Position numbers and translations under genes: made by a program
Assembly: GCA_030490835.1 (NCBI GenBank)
Contig: CM059973.1
Location: 61,508,008 to 61,572,007 of the forward strand
DNA: 64,000 bases
From: Annona cherimola
Taxonomy: Eukaryota > Streptophyta > Magnoliopsida > Magnoliales > Annonaceae
Direction of reading: 5' to 3'
In this document: in pieces, positions 13,600 to 25,122 of the stretch
How positions within the stretch are numbered: the stretch's first letter is position 1
How the letters are laid out: every line of letters starts with the position of its first letter
The notes under the pieces: generated by a model
Told to the model about the DNA's origin: nothing
Databases searched by the model: none
Seen by the model: only the letters and a program-made list of their open reading frames with translations

Positions 13600-16500
13600 A
13601 TTTTATATCCAGTTGGATGATTTTGAAGAGACCATTTTTATGCATGTATTGTGCTCATTATAAGGAATCATTATAGGGTATTACATAGCCCACTGTTTGC
13701 TAATCTAGTTACATTTCTTGAATTGGCATGTTTAAACTTTGGATTGAATTTGAAATTCAGCCCATGGAATGCTACACTTGAAATTTTATAAAAACATTAT
13801 AGGTATTTTGTAATTTTCTCAAACTAACGGATACATTTCCAATAAATATGGTTTAAATTACGTATGTATATATGTAGCTATCTCCAAAACTAGATATCTT
13901 ACAAATAAATATTTTAGCTAATTAAATGAACATTTTCCATTTGGGATATTTTGTACTACGGTTGGCAAGGGAATAGGAAAACGAAAACGAATATTTTTGA
14001 AAAATATGATAGTGATTTGATGTGAGGCGTAAAATAGAAATCAACTGAATAGTTGTCTGAGAAAATGATTAAAATATAAAAGTAAAAATGAAATAAATAG
14101 GATAGTTAGGTGTTAATATATCAAATTATTTTTTAGAAAATGTATGAGAATAAGCTGATAATGTGAGAAAATTTTTTACACTTCTCTTTACATATATTTT
14201 AGTATGATTTGATATCTTAGTTAACTAACTATATTCTTTGTTTTATCTCAACATTTTAATTATTTTCAAATTTTTCATATAACTAACCAATCTATTTTAA
14301 TTCTATTCCCTTTTCTCATAATTATTACCCTTATTATATTATATTTCTTTTATATTTTTTCAAAATTTTTGAGTAATTTGCAAATATACTCACTTAGTTT
14401 GACAATAATTGCAAATATACCCACATAATTTGACCATATTACAAATATATCCATATCGTTATGACACCGTTATGACGTGAGTATATTTGTAAAAATATGC
14501 AAACTGCATAGATATATTAGAAAAAACTAAATATATCCACTTAATTTTTGAAAGAAAAGTGATCTTATTAGCTTGGACTAACAAAATTTTTTGCTTAGTC
14601 TATCTCAAAATTCCCATTTAGAATACTTTTTTAAAAAAAATTTCTTTATACACTTATTTATTTAAGTATATTTAACATATAATCCAAGTTTTATCATTTT
14701 TGGATATGTGTATATATTTTTTGAAATTTTTAAAAGTTTGTGTATGAAATATTCCTATCTTTAAAATTTTCAAAAAATACATACACATACCCAAAAAATG
14801 ATAAAACTGAGTTTATATGTTAAATATATTTAAATAAACAAGTGTATGAAGAAAAAAAATTTCAAAAAAATGTTCTAAATTTGCTTTTTGAAGTAAGCTA
14901 AGTGAGACATTTGTTTAGCCTAGGTTAACAGGATCAATTCTCTTATTGAAATTACAAATATACCAACATAGTTTGCATTTCTTTGCACATATACCCATAT
15001 GTGATGATATAGTAATGGCGTTATACAAGTATGAGTATATTTGCAATTATGGTCAAACTATATGAGATTATTTTCTATTTCTGAAACTATATGGGCATGT
15101 TTACAATTATGGTCAAACTAAGTGTGTATATTTGCAAATCACCCAAATTTTCCATTTCGAAGTTTCTCACATTTACGTTTACATCTTTCAAATACACATT
15201 TTTTGATTGGTTGTGCAAATTACATCTCATATTACAATTGAGCTCACTAATCCACACGGGAGACAACTACAAGCTCTCATCCCCATTTATTTAGGAGATA
15301 ATAAACTTCTAATTATTTATATAGGAGGTAATAAGCGCCTACCACCAAATCGACCCCATATTTGCCATAATGTACATTCGTAGTTATACATAATTGAAAA
15401 TTTATTATTATATCCATCACATTTACTCGGAATTTTTACTATATCTACATTTTTTCATAAAATTTCTCCTATACTCATAATTGTGAACCTAAATTCCTAT
15501 CTGATTTATATCATCAATAAACCATTATCTACACCTACTTAGAAGATAAATTTTCCATAAATAAAATTTTCCAATTACAACAATTCAACCCTGATATGAC
15601 TCAATCATTAAGTGATTCAACAATCATATTATGGCCGAAATTTTTCAATTAAGAAAATTTTAGATAGACAAAATTATTTTTTCCATGGAGAGATAAATAG
15701 TTGTATTTATGACATGAGTATGACATTAATTTACGATGAAATATTACGAATATGCGAGAAATTTGTAAAACCTTGTATACATATTAAGAATTGTGGATAT
15801 AAAAAGAATTTTTCCTTTAATAATCTATTTAAGGGTATATTTGGTAATAAGAAAAAATATAAAAAAAAGTTGTGAAAAATTTTGGAAATAGTGGGAGAAT
15901 AATGTAATAAAACCAGTGTTTGTTAATAACATAAAACTTTTCAAACTAAATCTTTCAATTTAAAACTTTTCATTCTCCACAACTATCCTATTTTTTTATT
16001 ATTCCTTCACTTCTTCCAGTATAACTACTTTACTTTTAAATCTTTTCTACACAATTACCCATATGTTTAACATATCTATTTTAACGTTATTCTCTTTATT
16101 CCTCGTTATTACCCCTATCATATCTCATCATTTTCTCTCGTTTCCAAAATTTTTATACTGAAAAACTTTTTAATCAAAAGTTTTATTACTTCTCAAGCGC
16201 ACCTAAAACAGAAGTAATGATTATAAGTAAAATGTAATTATATAGAAGAATGTACAAAAATAATTAGAAAGTGAGGTACTTATATGAAAAACTATATATA
16301 ATTAATTGAAAAGTAAGGTAATTATATGAAAATGTGTGGAAATTTTTTTCTGTATGTGTTTGGGAAGTTATAAAACTTTTAAATAAAAAAAAATTTTGTG
16401 TAAAAGTTTTTGAATTTGAAGAGAATGATGTAATATGGTAGGGATAACAATGAAGAATAAAGATAATAAAGTTAAAATATATAAATTCATTATATGAATA

Positions 16501-16600
16501 GTTGTATAGAAATTATTAGAAAGTAGAATAGTTGTATATGAATATATGAAAAAATAATTAAAAAATAGGTTAGTTACGAAGAGTGAAAATTTTTAGCTTG
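13600..16600. repeat. Diverged direct repeat, copy B
   Basis: Collinear with 1-1740. It is longer because it carries a TIR element at 14370-15145 and several Tourist-like pieces after 15833. No coding region recognised. Confidence 0.6.
14370..15145. mobile_element. TIR element with a nested foldback insert
   Basis: Ends are inverted repeats of about 35 bp: TGAGTAATTTGCAAATATAC at the left, and the right end reads TGGGTGATTTGCAAATATAC on the other strand. Short A/T-rich direct repeats (AATTTT, possibly up to 9 bp) flank it, and the orthologous position in copy A (about 727-737) is empty. Inside, about 14560-14940 is a second palindromic element related to 27005-27710. A relative of the outer element lies at 62294-62745. 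Non-coding. Confidence 0.65.
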
Positions 16601-16808
16601 GGCATGTTTGTTTTTAACAAAAACCTTTCGTCCTAAAATTTTTCACCCTCCATAACTACCATATTTTAAAAAAATATTTCTTTATATCTTTCTATACAAC
16701 TACTCTATTTTTTAATTATTTTTACCAAACTACTCATATAATCAATCTATCTATTTTATTTTATTTTTATTTTTATTTTTATATCCATATCACATCCAAA
16801 CACCCTTT
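15833..16808. mobile_element. Cluster of Tourist-like MITE pieces upstream of the coiled-coil gene
   Basis: An end GGGTATATTTGG follows TTAA at 15828-15832. Body motifs such as 'ttgaaaagtaaggtaatta' repeat, and a right-hand end ATCCAAACACCC closes at about 16807. At least two or three overlapping or nested copies seem to be present, so exact boundaries are uncertain. The cluster ends about 230 bp before the start codon at 17037. Confidence 0.55.
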
Positions 16809-16809
16809 C

Positions 16810-17036
16810 TTGCGTATCTGCCAAGCACAACGTCCTTTTTTCGCGAATAGTCCTGCGAATGTCCTGCTATGAGAGGCGGGTAAACGATTGGTAAGTTGGT
16901 GATTTGAAAGGAAAAGGAGGGCCGATACAGTAATTTCCTAGGAGTCGGGAGTCATAACAGTCAGCTGCTGAAGGGGAAAGGAAGGAAAGCAAAACCATCT
17001 AACCGAAAAACAGCCTCGCTCTTCCTCGGAAAGAAG
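16810..17036 (+). promoter_or_regulatory. Proximal promoter and 5' UTR of the coiled-coil gene
   Basis: Base composition becomes markedly richer in G+C right after the MITE cluster and remains so up to the start codon, as expected for a 5' UTR. The start context is AAGATGG, favourable for plants. No certain TATA box or transcription start can be named. Confidence 0.45.
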
Positions 17037-17072
17037 ATGGAGCCCGAACAGCAAGGAGAAGAAGAAGTTCAG
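17037..17072 (+). CDS. Coiled-coil gene exon 1
   Basis: Twelve codons (MEPEQQGEEEVQ) ending in CAG before GTAAAA. It is too short to be found by length alone; it was chosen because it opens with a good start context in a G+C-richer leader and joins exon 2 in phase 0. Confidence 0.75.
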
Positions 17073-20000
17073 GTAAAATACTCAATCACCCTTTGCGGTT
17101 ATCTTGCAGAGAATACTTCATTTGCGTCCCTATTCAATCTTTGTCATGAACACTTCATCGGTTTCTCCACTAGGCTGTTCTGAGTTTTGGGTAAATTTTG
17201 AGAAATTCCTCTTCGTGCATCATCTCATGGAAAAGTAAGGTTAGGTTATTAAAAATCTCGGGCTAAATGAAAAAAGTGATGAAATGGGGGGCCTTATTCC
17301 AAAGGAAAATGGGTGTCTTTTATTCCAGAAACGAATTACACCCCAGGACATAACTTCTATAAGCATTGGAATTCGTTGGATGTGCTTGCATTTTGTTTGG
17401 TGGAAGTCGGATTGTTGTGTTGATTAGCTCCTGAGTGGAAACCCCCATGATTAGAAGATCAAGCTATTGAAGGTTTTGCTTTTGGGAGTTCGCAGTGTTT
17501 TGTTTCTTAAATTATTATTTGCTTAATGGTTGCATTTTGTTTGGTGGAAGTAGGGTATGCCCCCACATTTTGTTTGGTGGTTTCTTTCTTGGATGTCCTT
17601 TTTGCTGAATGCTTGATGGAAGTTGGGTTTATCTGATGTTGGACATTTGTTTAGTTCTACTAATGTGGTTTGTCTCAAACTGTTGTCTTGGAACACCAGA
17701 CCATTGAATTTTTTTTTTTTTGTTCAGAATGGGAGATTAATTGCAATTTAGACCCATGGCATGGGAGATTAATTGCAATTCCTTGTCTTAAGTTGGAATG
17801 TTTAGGAGCAAATATCAAGACCCATTTCCATTCATTTATGACTTTTTTGTTAATTTTATTTTCATTTCCTAACAATGAATCTTCTGGCCATGATTTGTGA
17901 GTTGGTCATTGAAGAACCTCCTTAGGTATTGTCCCTGCACAGCAATGAGGCATTTGCTCCATCCTGTTGAACCAATCATACACCTATGGATTAGAAATTT
18001 TGTGTTCTATGATAGGTCATTTTTGTAAATGTTATTTCCCTCGTATGAGATTTCTTATTGAATTGCCACTCTTGCTTCGGGACACTTGAAACACCCTTGG
18101 TCATGAATCCTTAAAAGGATCTATTCAAGTTTCTAATCTTATAGTAAATGTTGTATTGGAACAAAGATGCTGCAGAACTTACTTTTAAAGCATGAAAAAT
18201 GTCTCATTGCCTTGGCACAGCAATGAGGCATTTGCTCCAGTGTTAAACCTATCTTACACCCAGGGATTAGAAAATATTTGTTCTATAATAGGTCATTTTT
18301 GTAATTGTCATTTCCCTCGTATGAGATGACTTATTGAATTGCCACTTTTGCCTTGGCAAACTCGAAAGTTGAAACAACCCTGGTTTTGAATCCTTAAAAT
18401 GATCTATTTGAGTTTCTAATCTTATAGTAATGTCGTATTGGAACAATGATGCAGCAGAATTTACTTTTAAAACATGAAAAAAATTATTGGTTGGCTTCTT
18501 CTTCTTCTCAGGCACATTTTGTTGCATTGTCCATCCCTAGATGAAACCTGAGCATGGATGTGATTTGTAACAAAAATCTTGAAAATGACGCATGTGTTTC
18601 TTGGGTATGATTTCACATGGAAGTGGCTGCTTCCAATAGACATCTTCCATAAATGATATGTTGATCCATTTTTTATTCCATTTTGTATACCTTTCTGTAT
18701 TTTCATTTCCTATAAAGTCCATGTGAGATTAAAAATATTAACAACTAGTTTAGATATAATTCCTTATTGTTGCTACTTGACTCAAATGGTGTTACTGCAG
18801 AAAATGGCTGCTTTGAAGAGGGCATATGCAGATATAATCCTGAACACAGCAAAAGAGGCAGCAACACGTATTCTGGTTTCAGAGCGCAAATCTATTCAAT
18901 GCCAACAAGAACTTTTCACTGCCAAGGAAGATGCTCTGAACACAGTACTACGTGTCAAGCAAGTCATGGATTCAAGGGTAGATATTAAATTATGTGTTGA
19001 TTCTTTGTTGGTTTATAATCTTGCTACTGCTTTATAGTTTTTCTCCATTTGTATTGTTTTTAGGATGTGATTTTATAATGATCTGTATTTTCAATTTTTT
19101 TTGTTTGCTTTATCATACAGCTGATGTCTTTATTTCTCCATTTGTATTGTTTTTAGGATGTGATTTTATAATGATCTGTATTTTCAATTGTTTTTGTTTG
19201 CTTTATCATACAGCTGATGTCTTTATTTCTCCATTTGTATTGTTTTTAGGATGTGATTTTATAATGATCTGTATTTTCAATTGTTTTTGTTTGCTTTATC
19301 ATACAGCTGATGTCTTTATCCTTACTCTTTAGATGGTAATGGTAAATAATCATTGCTAGTATCTACCTGGGAAAAAGAAAGTGTCGTTTCTTCTCCTCTA
19401 GAATGTTGCACCTTCGACTGTCTTCACAAGGTAAGCAGATAAGTGATGGCAGTTAATGTGGATGATAAACACTGGCCAATGGTTTAGTATGGAAAAGGTT
19501 GACATAGTATAGCTGCCTGAATCTGATGCAGGAGGTGGAGGAGATGGAGATTGTTGGATCATGAATGAGAATTAAGATGGTTCATAACAATGACAGATTC
19601 ACAGTGATAGTGAAGCATCTGTTGGCCAGCCTTTGGCAATGTTTTGGGAATATGAACAGCTTAAATTGAGCCAATAAAGGGATAAAAAGGGCTCATCAAC
19701 TTTCCATGGGTCGATTTTACAACATGTAAACTAATTTGTAGAAGGCTGAGATTATTTTCAATATATTGCAACACCTTAATTATCATTTGAATATGGGAAC
19801 AAAAAATTATATTCAACTGTATTAAATCCATTGTTCTAGTCTCAAATATCTTTATTATTTTCACTGGTCCACTCTTTTTCCATTTTTCTTTAAAATTAAT
19901 CCATGTTTTGAGTGAACAAAGGATTCATCATATTCACAATCTTTATCAGAAGCTGTTCCCAACCTATATGAGGTCATATGAGTGAGTATAAGATTACCAG

Positions 20001-23000
20001 CAGTCATTTAATCTTATTTGGTGCAACAAAATTCAGGGTTTCCCAAAATTCTCAGAGCAGCATGTTCATGGATGATGTGTTTTATATCCTGATGCCTCAC
20101 GCTTTACAGGAGTACTTGCTCTGTCTCATGCTATTGGCTATTCTAAATGCAGCTTTCAACTATGCCTCGTGCTATTGGCTATTTTAAATGCAGCTTTTAA
20201 TTACTTGAGACCAAGAAACATGTTTTTCACATGTAAAAAGTTGGACCAAAACGAAGGGTAAACCTTTCAGATGCCCAGGTGGAATCCTAGCCCCACTTTA
20301 TGGGACGGAATATCGGGTGGTCATATTTAGAGAAAGAATGATTGATAATAGGAAAATTTTAATATTGAAACACATTTATGATGGAACATTGAGTGTGCTT
20401 AGACCGGTTTGAACTGTGGTATTTGTTGGGATTACAAAACAACACTAGTAAGTGACAAGATTTGTTGAAATTAAGGTGCTGAGATGAATTGAGGATGCAT
20501 AATTGTATGCATCTGAGGTGATATCAGCAGAAATTTTTGGAAATAAGATTAGGAAAATTATTCTTACTCTCTTAGACTCTTAAATAGTTTGGCCATATCC
20601 ATTTTGGAAACTATGAAATACGATAGCAAGTGAATTAGTCAAATCGAGAGACATAAGAGGTCAGGGGGGAAGGCCCACAAATATACATCTAGAAGCATAT
20701 AAGAAAAGACTTTAAGATCGATAGTTTAAACAAAGGAACTTCAGGTTCGGCTGGAAGGCATTAATGATATCTGCTGATATATTGTTGAAGTTAGTTAGCA
20801 TTGCACGAGCTCATGTGCGGTATATTCCAATTCTTAGCCAAGGTGTTTATCAATGGGTTTTGGACTGTCTTATCACACTAGCAGGTTACTGTGAAATTTA
20901 ATTCAAAGTGGGTCATAATGCTCCACGTTTTGGTCTAGTTTTGTGTCTGTTTTATTTTCATCAGGCCTTATCTCTCTTTGGGAAGATTACAGTGCCTATT
21001 TTGTTAGTGTCATGTGACTTTACCACAATAATAATTATAAAAATAAAAATAAAAAAACAGATTTGTCAAATGCTTTTGTTCACTTTTGGTCGAGATTTTT
21101 CTGTTTTTTTTCTATGTTTTTATAGTCATATTATGGCATTGTTGGTCTTAAGATTCTCATTCCTCTCTGTAGGATAATATTTACATTCACTTAAAGGGAT
21201 AAAAAAAAAAAAAAAGTGAGATTATGGTCCTTGTAGAGAATAATTTCATGATAGGATCCATATAACAAACTCTTATTTGTTGGGTTAATGCTTAGATTAT
21301 TATGATTGTGGTATTTGATCTAAATGCCTTCTATTCATTGCTGGAATAATCGTTCAAAATTTCCAATATAATTTGCACAATCAATGTCATTATTGCTTTC
21401 TATGAAATGAAATTGCTCTCTAGTTTATTTATGTTCTTATTCTTTTGGGTAAAAAACACGGAAAAAGTAAAGAGCAAAATAGTGCTTTACTCTAGGTATG
21501 TTTTAGTTCTCCTCTTTCTAAATGACCTTTGTTTCTATATGCACGCCTTGCCCTTGAATATTGCTAGAGTTTTCTTTCACTGAATATCAACTCCAAAGGT
21601 TGAGCGAGTGATTATGAAAATTTTAATAACCTTGGAATTAGTCTTGGCAAATTTTTGATAGATTCGGTGTCTTCAGAGTCAAAGAACTTTCAGTAAGCTA
21701 AGCTTTCTTGCTGAGAATTTCTCAGAATGCTTTAAACTGCATGAATCGACTGCTTCAAATGATTTTAACTATATAAAAAGTTAAAAAAAAAAAAATACAA
21801 ACTGTGATGGTTCAGATAATAATCTATATTGATCTGCTAAAAATAAAGGTGTGTAAGAATGAGACTTTTGAGTACAAAGCATGATTTGGAGGAGTAGCAT
21901 TGGATGGTAGGATTCTACAACTAGGAATTCATGTGTTGCTTATGATCCAATTTGTGACAGCTTGAAACTTGTCTGATTGAGCAGAAGGAAATCTTACTGC
22001 TCTCTTTCTGAGTCTCATTCTATTTTGGAGATTAATTGGTAAGAATTTTCTAGATGGGAGTTTATTGGATTTGCAGTTCACTTGCATTAAATGGATCTTT
22101 ATGCTTAATCTGTATTACAATCATCTTTTCGTGTGGAATATGCACCATTTCTTACATAGTTCAAGAGTCACTGAATGAACTTCTTTCCTGAGAATTCTTT
22201 TTTCACAATCCCTGGCTTTCATTTGATGTGTCAATCAATGTCTTTTATAGTCAAGTTTCTAACCAACAAAATTTCTTGATTGAGCTAAAGGAAATCTTCC
22301 CACTCTGTTGCTAAGTTCCCATTGCATTTTGGAGATTAATTTGTAAGAATTTTCTAGAAAAGAGTTTTTGTTGTTTGTTGTGTTTGCTTATGTTGAATGT
22401 ATTTCGTTGAAGGTTCAAGAGTCGCTGAATCAATTTTTTTTCTTCCTTGAAATGTCTTCGTTCAGAATCACTGGCTTTTATATTCGTGTTGCTATTGATG
22501 TGTCAATCATTTGGTGAATCACATGTAAATAATAGTTGACTGACTTTTGTTTCAGATTGAGGAGTTGGAAAGAGAATGCTCCGGTCAAAAGGCAAAGATT
22601 GAAGAGCTGGAAGGTCAGCTTAGCGAAGCAGAGGAGATAGTGAAGGACCTTAGAGCTGAGTTGAATAGAGCAAATGATGAAATAGATACCATGAAAAGTA
22701 CCCTTGCAAAGAAAATGGATGACAGAACTGCAAACAATCATGCTGACTTGCATGATTCTGCATTCCAGGGGAAAAAATTTTACTCTTCAGATTCAATCAT
22801 GTGTCCTATGGGTTCAAGAACCAAACAAGTGCCAATCTCAGACAATAAGGTTTCATCACAAAGTCAGACAGGTAGGTGTGAATGCGATGGTTCTTCCATT
22901 GGTGGGGATGCACAGACACATTATGGACCTCTAGATGCTGCATTACCTGCAAAGGAGTATTTTGCAAGCAATCCTGATTTTGCATCCATAATTTTGAGGC

Positions 23001-25122
23001 GTAAAGAGCCTGCTCAATTATATGTAAGTGGCTGTACTCAGAGAATTCGCGCATTTGAACAGGATAGACTTATGGAGAAAGAACTACCAGCTGGTCAAAC
23101 TGATGATAGTTCATCACATGGGAAGGGTGAATCAGTTGAGGTAGAAGATAAGAAAGCTGAAAATGCTTGCATTCAAGAGCCACCAAAGGCTGATATTGCT
23201 GTTCTAGTTGAGAAATCAGCTGGTACTAAAGAAATTGTGCAGCATGGTAATGGCAGTGACAAGGGTCAGGTCGTTAAGTTCTTCCGAAGATCCAATGCAA
23301 GAAAGAAGAGGGCGAAATTTAATCAAGTTGAGGCTTTGAATATGTGGAAGAAGCCGTGGGCTCATTTTCCTGCGGAGGCCATCATAGAAGGGCCAGAGCC
23401 GGTGAATGTTTACTCTTGCTCTGAAAGTTCTCCATATTCATTGGGTAACTTGACTGAATCTGAAGCCAACCCATCAGATGCATTGAGAGAAGAAACCCCT
23501 AATGGCTTCGACTCCCATTGCGATGGTGAAACTGGTGCAACAGAGGTGGTTCAGGAAAATGAGGATAAACTAAAATTACTGACTGAGGAATCATTGTCAG
23601 ATAGACAAGAAAGCAAAGTTGCCGATTCTTCAGATGCTCCTATTTGCACAGTGAACCTGGAGACAGCAGATGTGGCTGTAATAAGTCCTCATTCCAAAGA
23701 TGAAAAGCCAAGCAGTATAGTTGGATCTCCAGCTGAAGCTACAGGTGAAAGGCTTCTAAAGTATACATTCCGTCGGAAGCGTAAAAGGGAACCTGTGAGC
23801 ATCGTTGAGGATGAGATTCCCACTGAAAAGAAGAACACATCAAAGAGAAGGATGGGGGAGAAACAATCTGTCTTGCCTGAGGCAAAAAAGCCTGCCCAGA
23901 TAGTGGGATCGTCTCGAGACACTCGACGACTGGTACAGGTTGCTCGCCAGGTTAGTATGTTTCATTGATCCAAGGGAATTAGTTCCTTGGAAATTTCCAA
24001 GGAATCACTGTTTAATGTCTTAATGGATTAATTTACCAAATTCAACTCATTCATTCTATTTAGAAATGTTTGTTTAGCTAAGAATGTAGTTTTGTTACAT
24101 TAATAAAATTTTGGTGGGCCGCAAGAAACAAATCACTTAAAATTAAACATTTCAACCCAAATCACTTAAAATAAAACATTTTCAAATGTTTAAAATGTTT
24201 ATTTTAAGTGATATAATTTTGCGGCTCAACATTTATTGATGTATAACTACATTCTTAGCTAGACATATATTTTTAAACACAATGAACAGATTAGATTTGA
24301 TAAATTAATCCATTAAAGCATTAAACCAAGGGTATCCCTATAAATTTCCAAGGAACCTCGGCTCCTTGGAATCACTGCTGTGTACGATCTCATCTCTAGG
24401 AAGTTCTTGAAGAGTATTGGCTCCTCTAAAATGCATGAGCAGAGGTTCCTAGTTCATCTGTTTTACCCCATCAATGATGGCCTCCCAACAAAATGACAAC
24501 AGCTCCGTGTTTCTTTTTCTCCAACTCCCTTTTTAACTGGGAAGAGGAGGATGGAAAATATTACTACCCTGTTCTACTCATTTCTGCACATCTTTTGTTT
24601 GATTTAACATCTTAACTATCTAATTACACTACTTTTTTCATTGTTACCTATATTTACAATCATTATTTTACATCTTTCAATTAAAAAAAAAAAAAAACCC
24701 TCTGTTTTGTATTTATTCACTTTACTCCTCACATTTCCACCCTCTTCTTCCCCACTTTTTTGCCCCATTAACATATGGACATATCATGTCAATGGGATGC
24801 AAAGAGAACACTAATTGCGCCATTTGTCGTCATGGACACAAGATTTTCGCTTAGCAGATGAGTGATCAGGATACTAAAATTTGTCTTAGGTCTTGTGCCA
24901 TCTAGTTTAAGGTCCAACAAGCTGAAATTTTTATCAGGGCTTGTGCCATCTAATTCAAGGTCCAACAGGTGGAGAGCTAAATTTTATCCCTCCAACTTCC
25001 ATTCCTAAGTGCTCGAAAATGGGATATGAAATGCCTGGTAGTGACATTCACTGACAGATGCCGAATAATATTCCCCCCTTCTTCTTTTGCAGTTGATTTC
25101 TCTTTCTGGGAAAAGATGGTAG
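17037..25122 (+). CDS. Plant-specific coiled-coil, probable nuclear protein (4 exons, 545 aa)
   Basis: Exons are 17037-17072, 18801-18977, 22556-23950 and 25093-25122; all junctions are GT-AG in phase 0, and the spliced frame is open for 545 residues. I recognise the architecture as an uncharacterised plant family but cannot name a function. Residues 1-12 are acidic. Residues 13-71 (MAALKRAYADIILNTAKEAA...) are predicted helix. Residues 72-120 carry heptad-like coiled coil (IEELE...KIEELEGQLSEAEEIV). The rest is polar and probably disordered. Basic clusters at about 313-326 (RRSNARKKRAKF) and 476-508 (RRKRKRE, KRRMGEK) look like nuclear localisation signals. The C-terminus LISLSGKRW is encoded by a tiny last exon. 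Reading through the exon-3 donor would stop at 23968 instead. Gene model confidence is high, function unknown. Confidence 0.85.
17073..18800 (+). other. Intron 1 of the coiled-coil gene with a 278-bp tandem duplication
   Basis: A unit of 278 bp is present twice, about 17935-18212 and 18213-18490; the landmark AGCAATGAGGCATTTGCTCC falls at 17941 and 18219. Copies differ at scattered bases. No coding content. Confidence 0.7.
18801..18977 (+). CDS. Coiled-coil gene exon 2
   Basis: Fifty-nine codons between ...ACTGCAG and AGG|GTAGAT. They encode the conserved N-terminal helix (KRAYADIILNTAKEAATRI ... RVKQVMDSR). The second codon is ATG, so translation could in principle begin here if exon 1 were skipped. 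Confidence 0.85.
19036..19321 (+). repeat. 93-bp tandem repeat, three copies, in intron 2
   Basis: The motif TTCTCCATTTGTATTG recurs at 19041, 19134 and 19227, a period of 93 bp. Copies 2 and 3 are practically identical and copy 1 differs by a base near 19096. Each unit contains a pyrimidine-rich tract followed by ATACAG, resembling a splice acceptor. Since 93 is a multiple of three the repeat stays open in one frame, which gives a spurious 112-codon reading frame. Confidence 0.85.
20300..20770 (+). mobile_element. Possible LINE 3'-end remnant in intron 2
   Basis: A degraded stretch around 20580-20730 reads, with frameshifts, like the C-terminal tail typical of RTE ORF2 (a 'W/FGH' region followed by 'GRP.....EA.KK.L'). 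The match is weak and was judged by eye only. Confidence 0.25.
21970..22390 (+). repeat. Tandem duplication of about 302 bp in intron 2
   Basis: 'gattgagc.aaaggaaatct' is followed by 'ttttggagattaatt.gtaagaattttctaga' at about 21975-22060 and again at about 22277-22370. The copies have diverged, and the second lies close to the acceptor of exon 3. Confidence 0.6.
22556..23950 (+). CDS. Coiled-coil gene exon 3 (main exon)
   Basis: 465 codons between TTTCAG and CAG|GTTAGT. It starts with the coiled coil and continues into a long acidic, Ser-rich region broken by basic clusters. A motif GCTQRIRAFE lies near 23030. The last codons (TRRLVQVARQ) join to LISLSGKRW in exon 4, which makes a sensible continuous C-terminus. 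Confidence 0.88.
23976..24376 (+). mobile_element. Foldback element in intron 3 of the coiled-coil gene
   Basis: About 400 bp forming an imperfect palindrome. 'ttccttggaaatttcc', 'ttaatggattaattta' and 'agctaagaatgtag' on the left return as reverse complements on the right, with the centre near 24185. Non-coding and of MITE size; target duplications could not be fixed. Confidence 0.65.
25093..25122 (+). CDS. Coiled-coil gene exon 4 (microexon with stop)
   Basis: After CTTCTTTTGCAG, nine codons (LISLSGKRW) and TAG. Phase and sense fit exon 3 exactly. It was missed by any length-based search. Confidence 0.75.
   Translation: MISLSGKRW

Noticed and set aside
18994..19332. Open frame of 112 codons with a repeated 31-residue hydrophobic unit
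   Set aside because: It is the 93-bp tandem repeat in intron 2 read in a frame that happens to stay open. It has no splice logic or homology, and the unit is a multiple of three by chance.
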